In this document: positions 1-12,244 of the stretch, piece by piece
Layout of the letters: each line of letters opens with the position of its first letter
Position numbering within the stretch: the stretch's first letter is position 1
Assembly: GCF_020520425.1 (NCBI RefSeq)
Contig: NC_079492.1
Coordinates: 141,488,361-141,552,360, forward strand
Reading direction: 5' to 3'
DNA length: 64,000 nt
Origin: Spinacia oleracea
Taxonomy: Eukaryota > Streptophyta > Magnoliopsida > Caryophyllales > Amaranthaceae
Position numbers and translations under genes: made by a program
The notes under the pieces: model-generated
The model's input: only the letters and a program-made list of their open reading frames with translations
Told to the model about the DNA's origin: nothing
Databases searched by the model: none

Positions 1-79
1 AAATACTCCATCTATGGATATTCGGAATCGACGGATCTTGGTTTCAATGGGAGCTGAGATCGTCACAGGCAAGAAATGA

Positions 80-395
80 ATACTCCGGAAACGATGATAT
101 TGCCGGAAACGGAAATATGGATCGTATCGGAAATATAAATATTATCCAAGTCGTAGATGTTGCCGGAAACGGAAACATGGTACGTATCGGAAAATATTAT
201 CGGAAATGGAAATATTGCCGGAATCGAAAATATTGCCGGAAACGGAAATATTGTCAGAAACGGAAATATTATCGGAATCGGAAAATAATTCCGGAAACGG
301 AAATATTAAATATTTGTTCGAAACGGAAATTAATTCCGGAATCGGAAATATTAAATATTGTTCGTATCGGAAATAAATTCCGGAATCGGGAATTT
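80..395 (+). repeat. Array of CGGAAAYGGAAATATT-like motifs inside the LTR
   Basis: A run of irregular copies of a 12-18 bp motif (GGAA, then A or T, CGGAAATATT) fills about 300 bp upstream of the LTR TATA box. The same array is present in the right LTR at 9010-9330. Its position in the presumed U3 region suggests a repeated promoter/enhancer block, by analogy with other Copia LTRs. That role is inferred. Confidence 0.7.
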
Positions 396-780
396 AATGG
401 AAAGCGTATCGTACGAATTAGCATCGGACGAGGCTCGCTAGACGAAGGCCCAGCACGAAGCTAGGCCATCGTCCAGCAAGCCACACGCATCACCAACACA
501 CGCCTCGACCAGGCCCAGCGCAAGCCAGGCCCAGCCGAAGCCATGGGCGCTCGCAGACAGTAGCATGGGCCGAGCGCTGTGCGCTCAGCGTGGGCCGCAA
601 GGCCTGCGCGGGTGTACGATGCTCATGCGATGCTCGTGTGCGAATCCTAAAGCTATCGGGATTCGATAAAAGATTAAATCCTAAACCTGTTAGATAAAGT
701 TTATTTAAATAGAGTCCTAGCAGGATTCTAATTAAATAAATTAGTATCCTAATAGGATTCCAATTCCTTTTCCATACCTC

Positions 781-790
781 TATAAATAAG
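781..790 (+). promoter_or_regulatory. Probable LTR TATA box
   Basis: TATAAATAAG lies about 365 bp before the end of the 5' LTR, downstream of the motif array, where a Pol II promoter is expected. The corresponding site in the 3' LTR (9713) reads TACAAATA. Confidence 0.5.
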
Positions 791-1147
791 GGCCTAGGGT
801 CATTATTTATACACAAGTTTTCAAGTATTCAAAGCTAGGATTTTTAAGCAGAAAAATCAGCCATAACTCTTGCCCATTTAGCCGAAAATAAGTAGTACCT
901 TAAGGGCGATTCTAGTTGGTCAATCTTAAGGCGGATCCGGACGTGCTGTGGACTATCTACGGAGGGACGACACTTGGAGTCCTAAAGACTTGTTCTTGTT
1001 CGGTTTTCGGGCGCAGCTAGGGAAGGCACGCAACAAAGTGTATGCATCTAAACTATGCTAAATGATTATGTGTAAATAATATGTTTTTCTGGCTTTATGG
1101 TTTTTCCGCATGATTTATGAATTGTCATATGTATCATAACCTGACAG

Positions 1148-1161
1148 TGGTATCACGAGCC
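1148..1161 (+). other. Primer-binding site
   Basis: TGGTATCACGAGCC begins two bases after the LTR end. It resembles the initiator-Met tRNA complement TGGTATCAGAGCC used by plant Copia elements, with one extra C. Position and sequence together make the assignment good. Confidence 0.8.
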
Positions 1162-1879
1162 TCTTATTATTTTCATAATCTAAATTGCATGAACATGGTT
1201 AAATATTACAAATTTGCAAGAATTAAAAGGGGTGATTAATTTTCGTAATTGTTAATTAATTGCAAATTGCGTTTATTTAATTATACGTACGCAGTTTTTC
1301 GGCAGTTTCTTCGTTACTCATCCAAATCGAGTGATTTTTGTGTCAATTCCGCATGTAAAAGGCATTCTAAAATTTTGACAAAAGTAGTATTTTTCGGCCG
1401 AACCCAGAATTCTCAAATTCGAAGCCTAACTATGACTTTTCGGAGGTTTTAGTTTTTCGAATGCAAAATTTCGTAAATTTAAGATGTTAAATTAAATATT
1501 TGCGATTCTTGTTGATAAATCTTGAATTTTTGATTGACCTACTGTATATGTTTAACAAGTTTGAATGCCTAGCCTTGTTAATTATGCAATCTAATTTGTA
1601 ATTATGATTAATTTGTTGAAAATTAGAATAGAATTAATTTGATTTTCATAATTAATTATAATTTAATTAGATACCTATGATTAAAAACCACCATAAAAAT
1701 TGTAAATTTATGTTAAATTTTAAATTTTTATGACCTAGACATGAATCCATGTTAATCGGAAATCAATTGAATAATAAATTTTCGATTTTTCGCCCTAAAA
1801 TTATGAAATTAATATTATTTATTAATTTGTCATTAATTTTGAATATAAATTTTAAATTTTTATGCGATTCGCTCATATA

Positions 1880-2540
1880 ACTTGCACGCACAAAGCAATG
1901 GACGCTACGTGTTACCCTTAAGGGGTGTTGTATAGTGCGGGCATGTGATGACGAGCAAGGGAGCTCGTCGCCCATGCGGTACGAATGCAATGAGCAAGGC
2001 CATGGTGCACGAGCACAAGGCAGCAGCCCTGCCTTGTGTCGTGGGCTGTGTGCAATGGGCGAATGGGCGAGGGCGAGAGCAAGGCACGAGCAGTCGCGTG
2101 TGGGCAGCAAGCGAGCTGCGCCACAGCGCGCACTGCCTCGCGCAAGCGTGCGGAGCCTCGCGCGCAGCGAGCGTAAGCTCGCGTGCCACGAGTGATGCGC
2201 CAAGCATCGATCGCTCGCGTGCAGCGAGCGCTATTGTGCGTGCGACGAGCGCTGCGCCCAGCGATGGCGGGCGAGTGCTTGTTGTGCGTGCGACGAGCGC
2301 TGCGCCCAGCGATGGCGTGCGGGTGCGTGTTGCGACGTGCGACGAGCGCTGCGCCCAGCGATGGGCTGCGGCAGCATGCTCATGCGTCGAGCGCTGGCGC
2401 GCGCAGCGAGCACCATGCGTGATGCCTTGCGATGGTGAGCAGCAGCGATGCGAGGCAGCGCATGGGCTGCGCGCACATGGCCAGCGATGGCTGTGTGCGT
2501 GTGGCCCATGGGCGTGCGTTGCATGGGGTTGTTGCGTTGC
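1880..2540. repeat. GC-rich island with about 48-bp tandem repeats in the element leader
   Basis: A sharp block of about 650 bp made of GCG, TGCG and GAGC words sits inside otherwise very AT-rich leader DNA. A core of about 30 bp (GTGCGACGAGCGCTGCGCCC and onward) recurs at about 2240, 2288 and 2337, a period of 48-49 bp. Weaker copies lie on both sides. Overlapping open frames occur on both strands, which is what GC-rich repeats give by chance, and none resembles a known protein. It lies where gag would normally begin. Confidence 0.75.
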
Positions 2541-4932
2541 GATTAGATCGTTTTGAAATTTTAATTTGAAATTTTCAGTTTACGTAATTTTAATTAATTT
2601 TAAAATTAATAATTTAAATTATTTTCTTGGATTTTAATTTTGAATATTGTAATTATAATAAATTTTATTTATTCTAATTATTTTACTAAAATTAAAATCA
2701 TGAATACGACTGAAATTAAATTAAACTTTGTGGATTCAATTATAAATTTATATGAGCTTTAAATTTTAATTAAATTTGTATGTTTCCGGTTAGACTATAA
2801 ATACATTTTTATGTTTAAAATTAGTAAAGCATATGAATTTATTGGTTTAAGTGGGAGCCCTTTTTAGTCATATACTCTTGATTAGGTCTACAAATCCTTA
2901 AGGTTAAAACAACTTGATTAGAATTAATAAGGACTGAATAATTTGTAGATTATTGGTGCCCTTGATTAATTGCTGCAAATGTTTATGTGATGCATAATGT
3001 GTTTTACTAACCAGCTATGTGGGCCATTCATGATAATGAATGGATGAATGGTATATATTGTATATGTACTGTTTTGCAGGTTATGAAGTGACTAGTATGG
3101 CCCAAATAGAATAGAAAATATGGTTTGCGTACCATTAATTTGAATGTAATTGGTCTAAAGTACCAAAGTTGTTTTTCAATTCAAATATGGTCTGCGTACC
3201 ATCAAATAGTTGTAATTAGTTTTAATTATAGCTTATTCTATTTGAAGAAAATGGTGCCTCCCATGGAGATTTTCAAGACGGACTTTGAAGTTAAAGCTTC
3301 AAGATGAAGTCGGGTCATACTAGATCACATTTATCTTATGCATGTTTTAAGTTATTTATTGCTTTTAAATATGTCTTAAAATGCATGAGATCAAAAGCTT
3401 GATTATGTTGCATGATTAAGGATTTTAGTTCACTTAAAATCTAACCAACATAGTAAGAGCCTTAAGTTCCAAACTTAAAAATTGAGTTAAAAGGTGCCAT
3501 GCCAAAATATACACTTGCTTGGATATCCTTTACATCAATCTAGTAATAGTTTTCGCTCAGCGAGGTGTTACTTATTGGTCCTAAAGGGGCAAGGTACACA
3601 AATAATTGTGAGTACATGTTAGTTTTGGTGAAACTCAACGATATAAGTAAGGAGTCCTTTTATGTCGTGGCAAAATCGATAGGTTTACCTAATAAGTTCT
3701 TAGGCGTACCTATCAACCAAGAATAGTTTCTAGACTATTAGCAAAAGGCTTTTGCTTACCTAAGATGTTTTAGGATTAAGTCGACATACTGTGCTTAATT
3801 CTTCAATGATTTTAGGATCTTGGAATAATTTTATTCACACCTGCCGGAACAATAAATTCGAATAAAATGCTAATAACTTGTTGAAATTGCATGATTGCTT
3901 TAATTTTCAAGTTATTACTCATGATAAATGTTTAGACTTTGCATGCTTCAATGTATGTTTTAATTATTGTTTATAATTAAATATCTTGCACTGCAGTAAA
4001 TCCTTTTAGAAAGGTAACAGTAAATTTCCTCGATTGGTAGTGAATCCAAGAACGATTCACGGAAATGAGAGAAAATGAGCAATTTAAAATGTATGTTTCT
4101 TTTAGCGACTTTTATGGTTGTTTTCGAACATCAAAGTCGAATGGCAAACCAATTGGTGCTTGTGAATTCAAAATACACTGTAGTTTTGAGATCATAAAGC
4201 ATTGAGTTTAATACGCTCAGCTTTACCAATGGTTAACAACCTAATATCTTTTTCCATTTAATTCTCGAATGAGTCTAGTCCCTAGACATTCGAATAGATC
4301 GATACTTAGAGAACTTTAGAAGCTTCTGGTAAGATCATCTAGTTGAAACAAAATATTCAACATAAATTAAAATGGTAAAGAACCTTGTTGGTGACATTGG
4401 ACATGTCTAACAATGCGTAAAAGTCAACACTAAAGAATTCAATTCTTAAGACTATAAGAAAGGGTACAAGAAATAGGAAAACAAGGAACAAATGAAAGGA
4501 GTTTACGATTCCGTTTCTACCTATAAGTTTATGTTTAAAGAAAAGTGACCTAGCAATCAAACTTCCTTGGTATCATATACCGCTTGAGGTTCTTACTTCG
4601 GTAATAACTCAAACAATGGAAGCTAGGCTACACTAATGACCTACAAGTGGGAAATGAAGCATGGCAATGCTACATTAGTTGTAGGGTCATCTAGTTTGTT
4701 TTAAGTCCTTTCAAGGCTGGAGCTTAATGGCTATTTTGTTCCATAATCAGCATACCTAAATTTCTGTTTCAAACACAGAAAGACTCACATTCAAGAAAAC
4801 AAAAACAATGTTTGTTTGTTTATTTGAATGAAATGGTCAATTACGGATTGAATCAATATGCTTGATTAAAACAAACAACTCTTTAACAATAAAACTTTAC
4901 TAGGTTCAAATCAACCCCTTGATTTGAGTTCC

Positions 4933-5160
4933 ACTAATCTTTGGCATTGTTGCTTAGACCATATCAACAAGTTAACATTCAAAAGCTCTATTTTGATGGA
5001 CTTTTGAAAGTTGATTGATTTCTAGATCATTCAAGACAAGCTAGTCTTACTTGTTGAAAGTAACAAAAGATATGAACTATTGTTAGAACGCCTAGACAAT
5101 AGAGTTCAAAGCTAAAGAAAGATTTTATGACTTTATTATTTCACATGGATTTGAGTGAAT
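4933..5160 (+). pseudogene. Copia integrase fragment (zinc-finger region)
   Basis: Reading from 4933 gives TNLWHCCLDHIN, the decayed counterpart of the Copia LWHxRLGHI integrase motif. Several in-frame stops follow. It is far too broken to be expressed. It places the integrase before the reverse transcriptase remnant at 6227. Confidence 0.65.
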
Positions 5161-6226
5161 ATAGGTTTATTTACTCAAATGTGATATAAGTTGAATCTGC
5201 TTGGCTAGTTCAAAGATTCAGAAGTATAAAATCCACTTGGCAAGAAATCATAAAGATCTAGGTTAGATCATGTTGATGATTACTTGAGACCAATTATGAT
5301 CATCCATGATTGTGTGTTGTAATTTCACAATCTAGGTCCATAAGATATGGCATATCTTAGTTGGAATAATCGAAGTCAATTAGTACTTGATTCGATTAAT
5401 GATGAATCATAAAGATTTTTCCTATAATTTCTAAAACAAAATGCTCAACTACCACCAAACTAAACCAAATTCGTCAAAGCTATTGAAAAGTAATTTCAGA
5501 ATAACTTTTCATAAAATATATCTAGAGAGTTGCAAAACTCAGTGGGAGCTTAGTGTTTGTCATTCGACAAACTAAGGCCCAAGTATAGATATATGTTTCA
5601 TTGTGATTTATTCAAATGAGACACAAGGGTATTGTTTCTACCACGAATTTTTGAGAACATAATGTTTGTTTGCTCGAAATAATGTCCTTTTGGAGATTCG
5701 TTTCCAAAATGACAAGTGGGAGAAAATAGACCTCGAAAGTCTTCGAGGCGAACAACAAACATAAACGGACATTCCGGAGGCTTTTCGAAGTGCTTCAGAA
5801 AATCCGAACTTATTCTGTAAGGACTTTACAAGTGGCTTTAAAGAATAGACATCTCTTAGAAGACTTTACAAGTGCTTCAAGGAGAACAGAATATTCAAAG
5901 GACTTTCAAGTGGCTATTTGATATTCTATTGTTTGATGTTCTATACCCAAGTAGGCATAGAGTTCAAGTCACTAAAACTATGAGATTCTTCTATTAGATA
6001 GTGAAGAAACATGGAGTTTAGGTCACTGAAGCTATGCAATTCTTCTATTAGATAGTAAAGAAACCTACAACTTGCAGTCAAACTATTAATGAGTTTGTGA
6101 CCTGTAAGAAAGCTGTGACGAAACCCAGATTCCCTAAAATGGTTAGAGGCCATATATAGACTCAAATGTTTTAGATGGTTAAAGGCCATAAAACATAACC
6201 AATGTTTTGATGACAAAATTGAAATT

Positions 6227-6750
6227 TTGTTGATTTGCAAGAATAGTTTCACACCTATTGGTTGCAAGTTTGTTTTAAGGATAAAAACCATCAAACATGG
6301 AATTGTGTTCACACAAAAAGCTAGATTAGTTGCTAAAGGTTACAAGCAAATTCATGGCATGGATTGTGTTGAAACCTCATGCATAATCGTAATGCTCAAG
6401 TCTATAATTCAAGCAATGATTGCATATTGGTACATATGGCAATTGGATGACAAAACATCTTCCTCAGTCAAATGTTGGAAGAAACTATGTACATGGTATG
6501 TCATAGGATTTGTGGATCCAAATAAATGCTTGAAAAGAAAAGCTAGTTTATAAAATCTAAGTACAGATTTAAGCAAGCAATTGGGAATTGGAACTGTATT
6601 TTAGTGAAGCTAATAAGCATTTTAGTTTCATAAAATATACATGATTCTTATAGATATATAAGAAGTTTAGTGGGAGTACGTAAAACTTATTTGGTCCTAT
6701 GTGTATCACACATATCTCTCCATTGTGAAATAACATTCAAATGCTAATGA
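6227..6750 (+). pseudogene. Copia reverse transcriptase fragment
   Basis: The frame from 6227 contains IGCKFVLRIKT, then KARLVAKGYKQIHGMD and IWQLDDKTSS. These align with the Copia motifs IGCKWVFKIK, KARLVAKGYxQ and QMDVKTAFL. After a stop at about 6551 the similarity continues as a decayed SxYGLKQA block (about 6553-6590) and a corrupted YVDD region (about 6670-6720). The catalytic aspartates are not preserved in an open frame. It is non-functional. Confidence 0.8.
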
Positions 6751-7489
6751 CTTAGGTTTGAAATTATTCATCAATGATGGACCAAGGCGAAACTTAGTAC
6801 ATACTGGGTATTAAGATCTATTTACAAAGATCTTATGATATTGTTTACTAATGGCATTTACTAAATCAAACACGAAAGACTCCATTGGAGATATTCGATC
6901 CATATGAATAAATCTAAGTAATGAATGTTTGAACTATGTATAAGCATTTACTAAGTTAAAACATCAAATGATCTAAGTGAGATTCTTAACCTATATTATA
7001 TGTCAAAGAATTTAGCTGGATTCAGTATCTACTGAAATTGAATGAGCTAAAGTTACATGAATACAATTCAATTGAGAATTATTCTGCAAAAGAATTTATC
7101 ATGTATGATATAATATGAGGATCGCCAAAAATGTATCGTATGACTTTAGGCATGACGAACATATACCAATCTCTATTGATCTAAGTAAAGATCAACTAGA
7201 TTGAGATCAAGAATACTTATGGTACTTAAAAGGGTACATAGGAATAGTTCTTGATTCAAGGAAATAAAGATGTGCTAAATATTGATGCTACACGCATAAA
7301 CACTGGCAAAGGATCAAGCAAGACCCTTTGGAGTTAACCATTGACAAGGACGAGCTAAAGAGCATCGTGTTTTGAAATGGCAACATGGATTGAAGACCAT
7401 GCGTTGTTGCGTGGGAAATTAAAATAATAATTTCTATGTTCTAAGATATAGTTGGAGAGTCTTCCACATATCTGTGAACTGCTTGGATA

Positions 7490-7580
7490 AGTAGATCCAA
7501 ACAAAGCATCACTAGCAACCTATACAGTTGAAGTAAAAGTAATTATTACCTAAGAAGCAATAAAATAGAGTTGTTTATAT
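7490..7580 (+). pseudogene. Copia RNase H fragment
   Basis: A short stretch reads KQSITSN... and then a decayed EAE/Y-like segment, matching in order the SKKQSTxxxSTxEAEYIA motif of Copia RNase H. Stops interrupt it. Evidence is by eye only. Confidence 0.4.
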
Positions 7581-8686
7581 GAGTTCTTCATTGAACTTGG
7601 GAAGATCACATGTCTGTTGACTTAATGGTTCTTCATTGCAAAATGCGTAGAACCACTAATGTAGCAAGAAAGACTAGATCACAAAATAAACATACTCAAA
7701 AGTTCTTATCATCATATCTCGAAGAACATTCGATGAAAAGGATGTTAAGATTGGCAAAGCGTGATAACTAAACCTATGCAACAAGTGAGAAGCAACACTC
7801 ACGTTGTAGCACTGGAAATCAAGCATAGCTTTGAATTCCATGAACTTTTTTAAAGATGGGTTTGAGGCCCATGGTTGTAAAATAATGGGGTTGAACATTT
7901 ATCATATATGAAATGTATTTTCATATTCCATTTAATCTTGGTTTAGTATTAAATGATGAGTCCCTTCAATTTGACGATATATTCAAGATAGACTGTCAAG
8001 ACCAGTCCTGTGACTAAGAAATGTCTATCAAGTGAACTTGAATGTCAAAGGTTGAAAATGGTCCCTAGTCGGAGTTTTCTATAAAATTGGACGCATAGAA
8101 AACGTTAGACGATTAGAATGCAAGATGACTAGTAGTTCTGTTTCTTGAACTATGTGGACATGGCAATGTCATAATCATTTGCATAGATACTTACTTTGGG
8201 AAGACTAGTATCGGACAAGACCTATGAAACTTTACTGTAAGAGATGAAAATCTGTCATAAGTAAATTTCATTAAAATTATTAGACACTAAATCCTCAATA
8301 CCTGAGTGATTTGAGATTACTTGTTTGAGAACTGGTTACTTTGACGTTGACCAACCGTCGCACCGTAAAAGGAGGCTATAAAGGCAACGCTCAGGTAATC
8401 ACCTATCAAACGAAGTCTAATCTCAAGATCGCAAGATTGGGATTGTCCTCCCATAAATCAGGATGAGATGCTTAAAAGTTGTACAAGGCCACTCGGAGAG
8501 CTAGAAACTGTGAAATGCATGGCCGTGCTCGGATGAATCATAGGCTATGATTATCTGTTTATTTGATCAGTTGAACTCTGAAACCGAGGAACACCTCTGG
8601 ACATAATAAGGATAACAACTCTTACCTTATGTTCAAGAGCAAGCATCGAGCGACAAAGGAATTAGGAAATGCACACTTGTCCCTAA

Positions 8687-8701
8687 GGACAAGTGGGAGA
8701 C
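8687..8701 (+). other. Polypurine tract
   Basis: AGGACAAGTGGGAGA lies immediately before the TG that opens the right LTR. This is the usual priming site for plus-strand DNA in plant Copia elements (AAGTGGGAGA is typical). Confidence 0.75.
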
Positions 8702-10076
8702 TGAAGGAAATAGTGCCCTTGGTCCAAGTATGCATATAATATTAAGTCTAATAAATGCGGTTCAGTATTAATTAACAAGTTAATAATTCAGTGAGATCAA
8801 GTGAGCTGAATGCCTAGCTAGAGGCCGCTTCAGTTCAAGTGGAATTAATGATATTAATCCACAGCTTACTCTTGACTGAACCCGTAGGGTCACACAAATA
8901 GTACGTAAACGGATCAAGTATTTAATGGCATTAAATACTCCATCTATGGATATTCGGAATCGACGGATCTTGGTTTCAGTGGGAGCTGAGATCGTCACAG
9001 GCAAGAAATGAATACTCCGGAAACGATGATATTGCCGGAAACGGAAATATGGATCGTATCGGAAATATAAATATTATCCAAGTCGTAGATGTTGCCGGAA
9101 ACGGAAACATGGTACGTATCAGAAAATATTATCGGAAATGGAAATATTGCCGGAATCGGAAATATTGCCGGAAACGGAAATATTGTCAGAAACGGAAATA
9201 TTATCGGAATCGGAAAATAATTCCGGAAACGGAAATATTAAATATTTGTTCGAAACGGAAATTAATTCCGGAATCGGAAATATTAAATATTGTTCGTATC
9301 GGAAATAAATTCCGGAATCGGGAATTTAATCGAAAGCGTAGCGTACGAATTAGCATCGGACGAGGCTCGCTAGACGAAGGCCCAGCACGAAGCCAGGCCA
9401 TCGCCCAGCAAGCCACACGCATCACCAACACACGCCTCGACCAGGCCCAGCGCAAGCCAGGCCCAGCCGAAGCCATGGGCGGGCGCAGACAGTAGCATGG
9501 GCTGAGCGCTGTGCGCTCAGCGTGGGCCGCAAGGCCTGCGCGGGTGTACGATGCTCGTGCGATGCTCGTGTGCGAATCCTAAAGCTATCGGGATTCGATA
9601 AAAGATTAAATCCTAAACCTGTTAGATAAAGTTTATTTAAATAGAGTCCTAGCAGGATTCTAATTAAATAAATTAGTATCCTAATAGGATTCCAATTCCT
9701 TTTCCATACCTCTACAAATAAGGGCCTAGGGTCATTATTTATACACAAGTTTTCAAGTATTCAAAGCTAGGATTTTTAAGCAGAAAAATCAGCCATAACT
9801 CTTGCCCATTTAGCCGAAAATAAGTAGTACCTTAAGGGCGATTCTAGTTGGTCAATCTTAAGGCGGATCCGGACGTGCTGTGGACTATCTACGGAGGGAC
9901 GACACTTGGAGTCCTAAAGACTTGTTCTTGTTCGGTTCGGGCGCAGCTAGGGAAGGCACGCAACAAAGTGTATGCATCTAAACTATGCTAAATGATTATG
10001 TGTAAATAATATGTTTTCCTGGCTTTATGGTTTTTCCGCATGATTTATGAATTGTCATATGTATCATAACCTGACA
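8702..10076 (+). repeat. 3' LTR, complete (1,375 bp)
   Basis: It begins TGAAGGAAAT after the purine tract and ends CCTGACA. From 8933 on it is about 99% identical to 1-1146. The motif array is at 9010-9330. The TATA box position carries a T-to-C change (9713-9720, TACAAATA). Its right neighbour is a different, unrelated retroelement fragment. Confidence 0.93.
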
Positions 10077-11700
10077 AATACAACACCCGCTGCTGAGTTT
10101 CTCCTTGCAGACGAAGCCACACATTACATGGAAGAAGGAGCTCTCACTTTCAACCTCAGCGTAGAATAGTAAAGTTGTCTTTGTTTACATCAACGAAGTC
10201 GCGACGGAGGAGCCATGTCAAAGACGCGATATGTCATTCTTGCTACCTTGAGATCACCTAAACGATTGACCCAATGTCATAGTTGAAGACTGCCTCCAAT
10301 CCGACTACTTGACGCCATGACCGGGGGTGTCATTATCTTGACCTTGAAGAATGACGAGTTGACGCCATGAAGGGAGGGGTCGTCCTTGTCGGCGTCATGC
10401 TAGCAGTACATACATAATGGTTTTATTGTTGTTTCATGTGTAGGCTTATGACCAATGGAGAAGAAGCATTATCCAACCACCACACCGCCTTGGAGTCTAA
10501 CAAAGAAAGATCAGACCATGACGTTGCTATGTACAGTCCGTTGCCAACCGTCCTCATTGTCTCATTGTTCGAAAGTACGAAGATTGTAGAAGTTGTCATT
10601 GAGTCCGAGCTGCTTGATTGTATCAACACCGAAAAAGGAGTTGTCCTTGAGTCCGAGCTACTCCATGAGGTGATGTTTGAAGCATGGGGAATAACAACCC
10701 AGTGGAGATCAGCACCGAATCATCACCATCGTCAAATAATCCGCTAAGGAGTTGTGCTGCATGAAGAGAGAGGCTCGCTGTGGAGTTTAACTTTTTTTTT
10801 TGTCTTTGTGCAGTTTATGTCTTCAATTGAGAATAAGCCATTAGAGTTCCACCACGAAGAAGGAGACTTCGAATTTTTCATCTGTCTTGGAGTATCGTCG
10901 CCAAGAAAGGGTCTTTCCTAAAGAAGAAAGCCACATTCGGTCGAAACCGCAGGTTTTATCAAGTTTGATTTCAAGACGATATGATACGGTTGAAGTTGCA
11001 ATGTTGCGTACTTGCATTCCTGCTACCTTGCCGCCACCTTGAACAACTGTTGTTGCCCAATAGAAGGACCAAGAAGGAGACCACGTACGTGCAACAATTG
11101 CCACCAGCCTGCCGTGACCAACCAAGTATCTCTACTATGAAGTCGACCTCAGGAAAAAAAAAACAAGAGCCCAAAAAAAAAAATTTGGTTTTATATTCTT
11201 GCAGGGTTATGACCAATCTATGGAGATGAAGCGTCATTCAACCACTATGCCGTCTTGGAATCCGACCTTAACGTTGTTGTAGTCCATTGCCATCACTCTT
11301 ACGGTTCCCATTGTTGTTGTTCGAACCTACAACAATTGAAGACCGGAGAAGACCGATAAGATCATAAGAACAAGCTCCGTCCTTGTAGTTTGCCGTTTGG
11401 TCAAAGATTTTCGAGCCACCGCTACAGTCCGTCAGCTGTCCTTGTCGTCCCGAGAATTAGTCGTCCTTAAGTCCGATCGAACAAAGACCGGAGACGGAGC
11501 TATCCTAGAGTCCGAGAAGGAGTTTCGCTACCCCATAGAACACCGCTACCGAGTACCGGCGACGGATCAATACCTAACGTCGACAAATAAACCTCTTCAA
11601 GCATGTTTAATCTCGCAGGCGTAACTTCTTTGTTGTCGCCTTAATTCGGCTTTCACGGATTTCAGTCCCGTTGTGTGCTTCACTTTTTTGAGTTTCTTTA
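10077..11700. other. Unassigned, probably retroelement-derived, with a diverged internal duplication
   Basis: No gene is recognised. A block near 10445-10600 (TTATGACCAATGGAG...) recurs in diverged form near 11206-11350, a period of about 760 bp. Phrases such as GAGTCCGAGC recur. The style suggests the non-coding 3' part of the Gypsy-type element whose gag lies at 13106-14209. This is a guess from context. Confidence 0.4.
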
Positions 11701-12240
11701 CTGCTCGGCCTCTTGTATAAGTTCGTGCTTCGTTGTTCTTTTAACATATTTAAAGCTTATGTCTTCTCATTGCTGGAACTCACGTACACCTTAATTGTTT
11801 GATTGATATCGATGATAATGGTCGGGACTCCAAGACTCATGTTTGTTTTTCTTTCTCATTCACGTGAAAACAAGTTGCACTTCTTTTTTATTTTTTTTTT
11901 ATTTTTTATTTTTTTTAAAAAAAAAACAAATTAACATGACAATGAACGGTGATGCATACAAAACAAAACTTGCTTTTTCTTTCTTTCCTTCCTTACACGT
12001 GACTTTTGAATTTTCCTTTCTTATTTTTCTTCTTTTTAAAAAAATAAAATAAAAATCTCACCAACGTCAATTGTTCCTTGATGTTTGTTTTTCACTACCC
12101 GTTTGACACTATAATGTTAATGTCAATTGAGACAATTTAAACAACATGAAACTTGAGGTGGTCTTATTAACGCTTGATGTATACGTCTATTGCACTGTTT
12201 TTTTTTTTGTACGCCTTCACTCTTTTTATTACACGTTGGT
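11701..12240. other. Low-complexity AT/T-rich stretch, no gene seen
   Basis: Long T and A runs (about 11880-11930 and 12030-12050) with no recognisable coding or repeat family signal. Confidence 0.5.
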
Positions 12241-12244
12241 GATT

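Larger units (their letters stand above)
1..1146 (+). repeat. 5' LTR, partial (first about 232 bp missing)
   Basis: It matches 8933-10076 base for base except for about a dozen substitutions and one 2-bp indel (near 1001). It ends in CTGACA directly before the primer-binding site. By comparison with the complete right LTR (1,375 bp), about 232 bp lie outside the window. Open frames read inside it are chance translations of the repeated GGAAA motifs. Confidence 0.93.
1..10076 (+). mobile_element. Copia-type LTR retrotransposon with decayed internal region (left end outside window)
   Basis: Two long direct repeats (1-1146 and 8702-10076) flank an internal region of about 7.5 kb. A primer-binding site follows the left repeat and a purine tract precedes the right one, so the element reads on the plus strand. 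In the internal region I recognise, in order, broken Copia integrase (about 4933-5100), reverse transcriptase (about 6227-6750) and RNase H (about 7490-7580) fragments full of stops. The order integrase before reverse transcriptase is diagnostic of Copia (Ty1). No intact gag or pol frame remains. The right LTR starts with TG and ends with CA. The target duplication cannot be tested because the left end is missing. Confidence 0.9.

Noticed and set aside
117-464. 115-aa frame rich in RKWKYCRNRKYCRK repeats (also 9049-9495)
   Set aside because: It is the translation of the LTR motif array, present in both LTRs; no start context or known protein similarity.
1763-2556. Overlapping frames of up to 203 aa on both strands
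   Set aside because: They arise from the GC-rich repeat island; frames are equally open on both strands and low in complexity.
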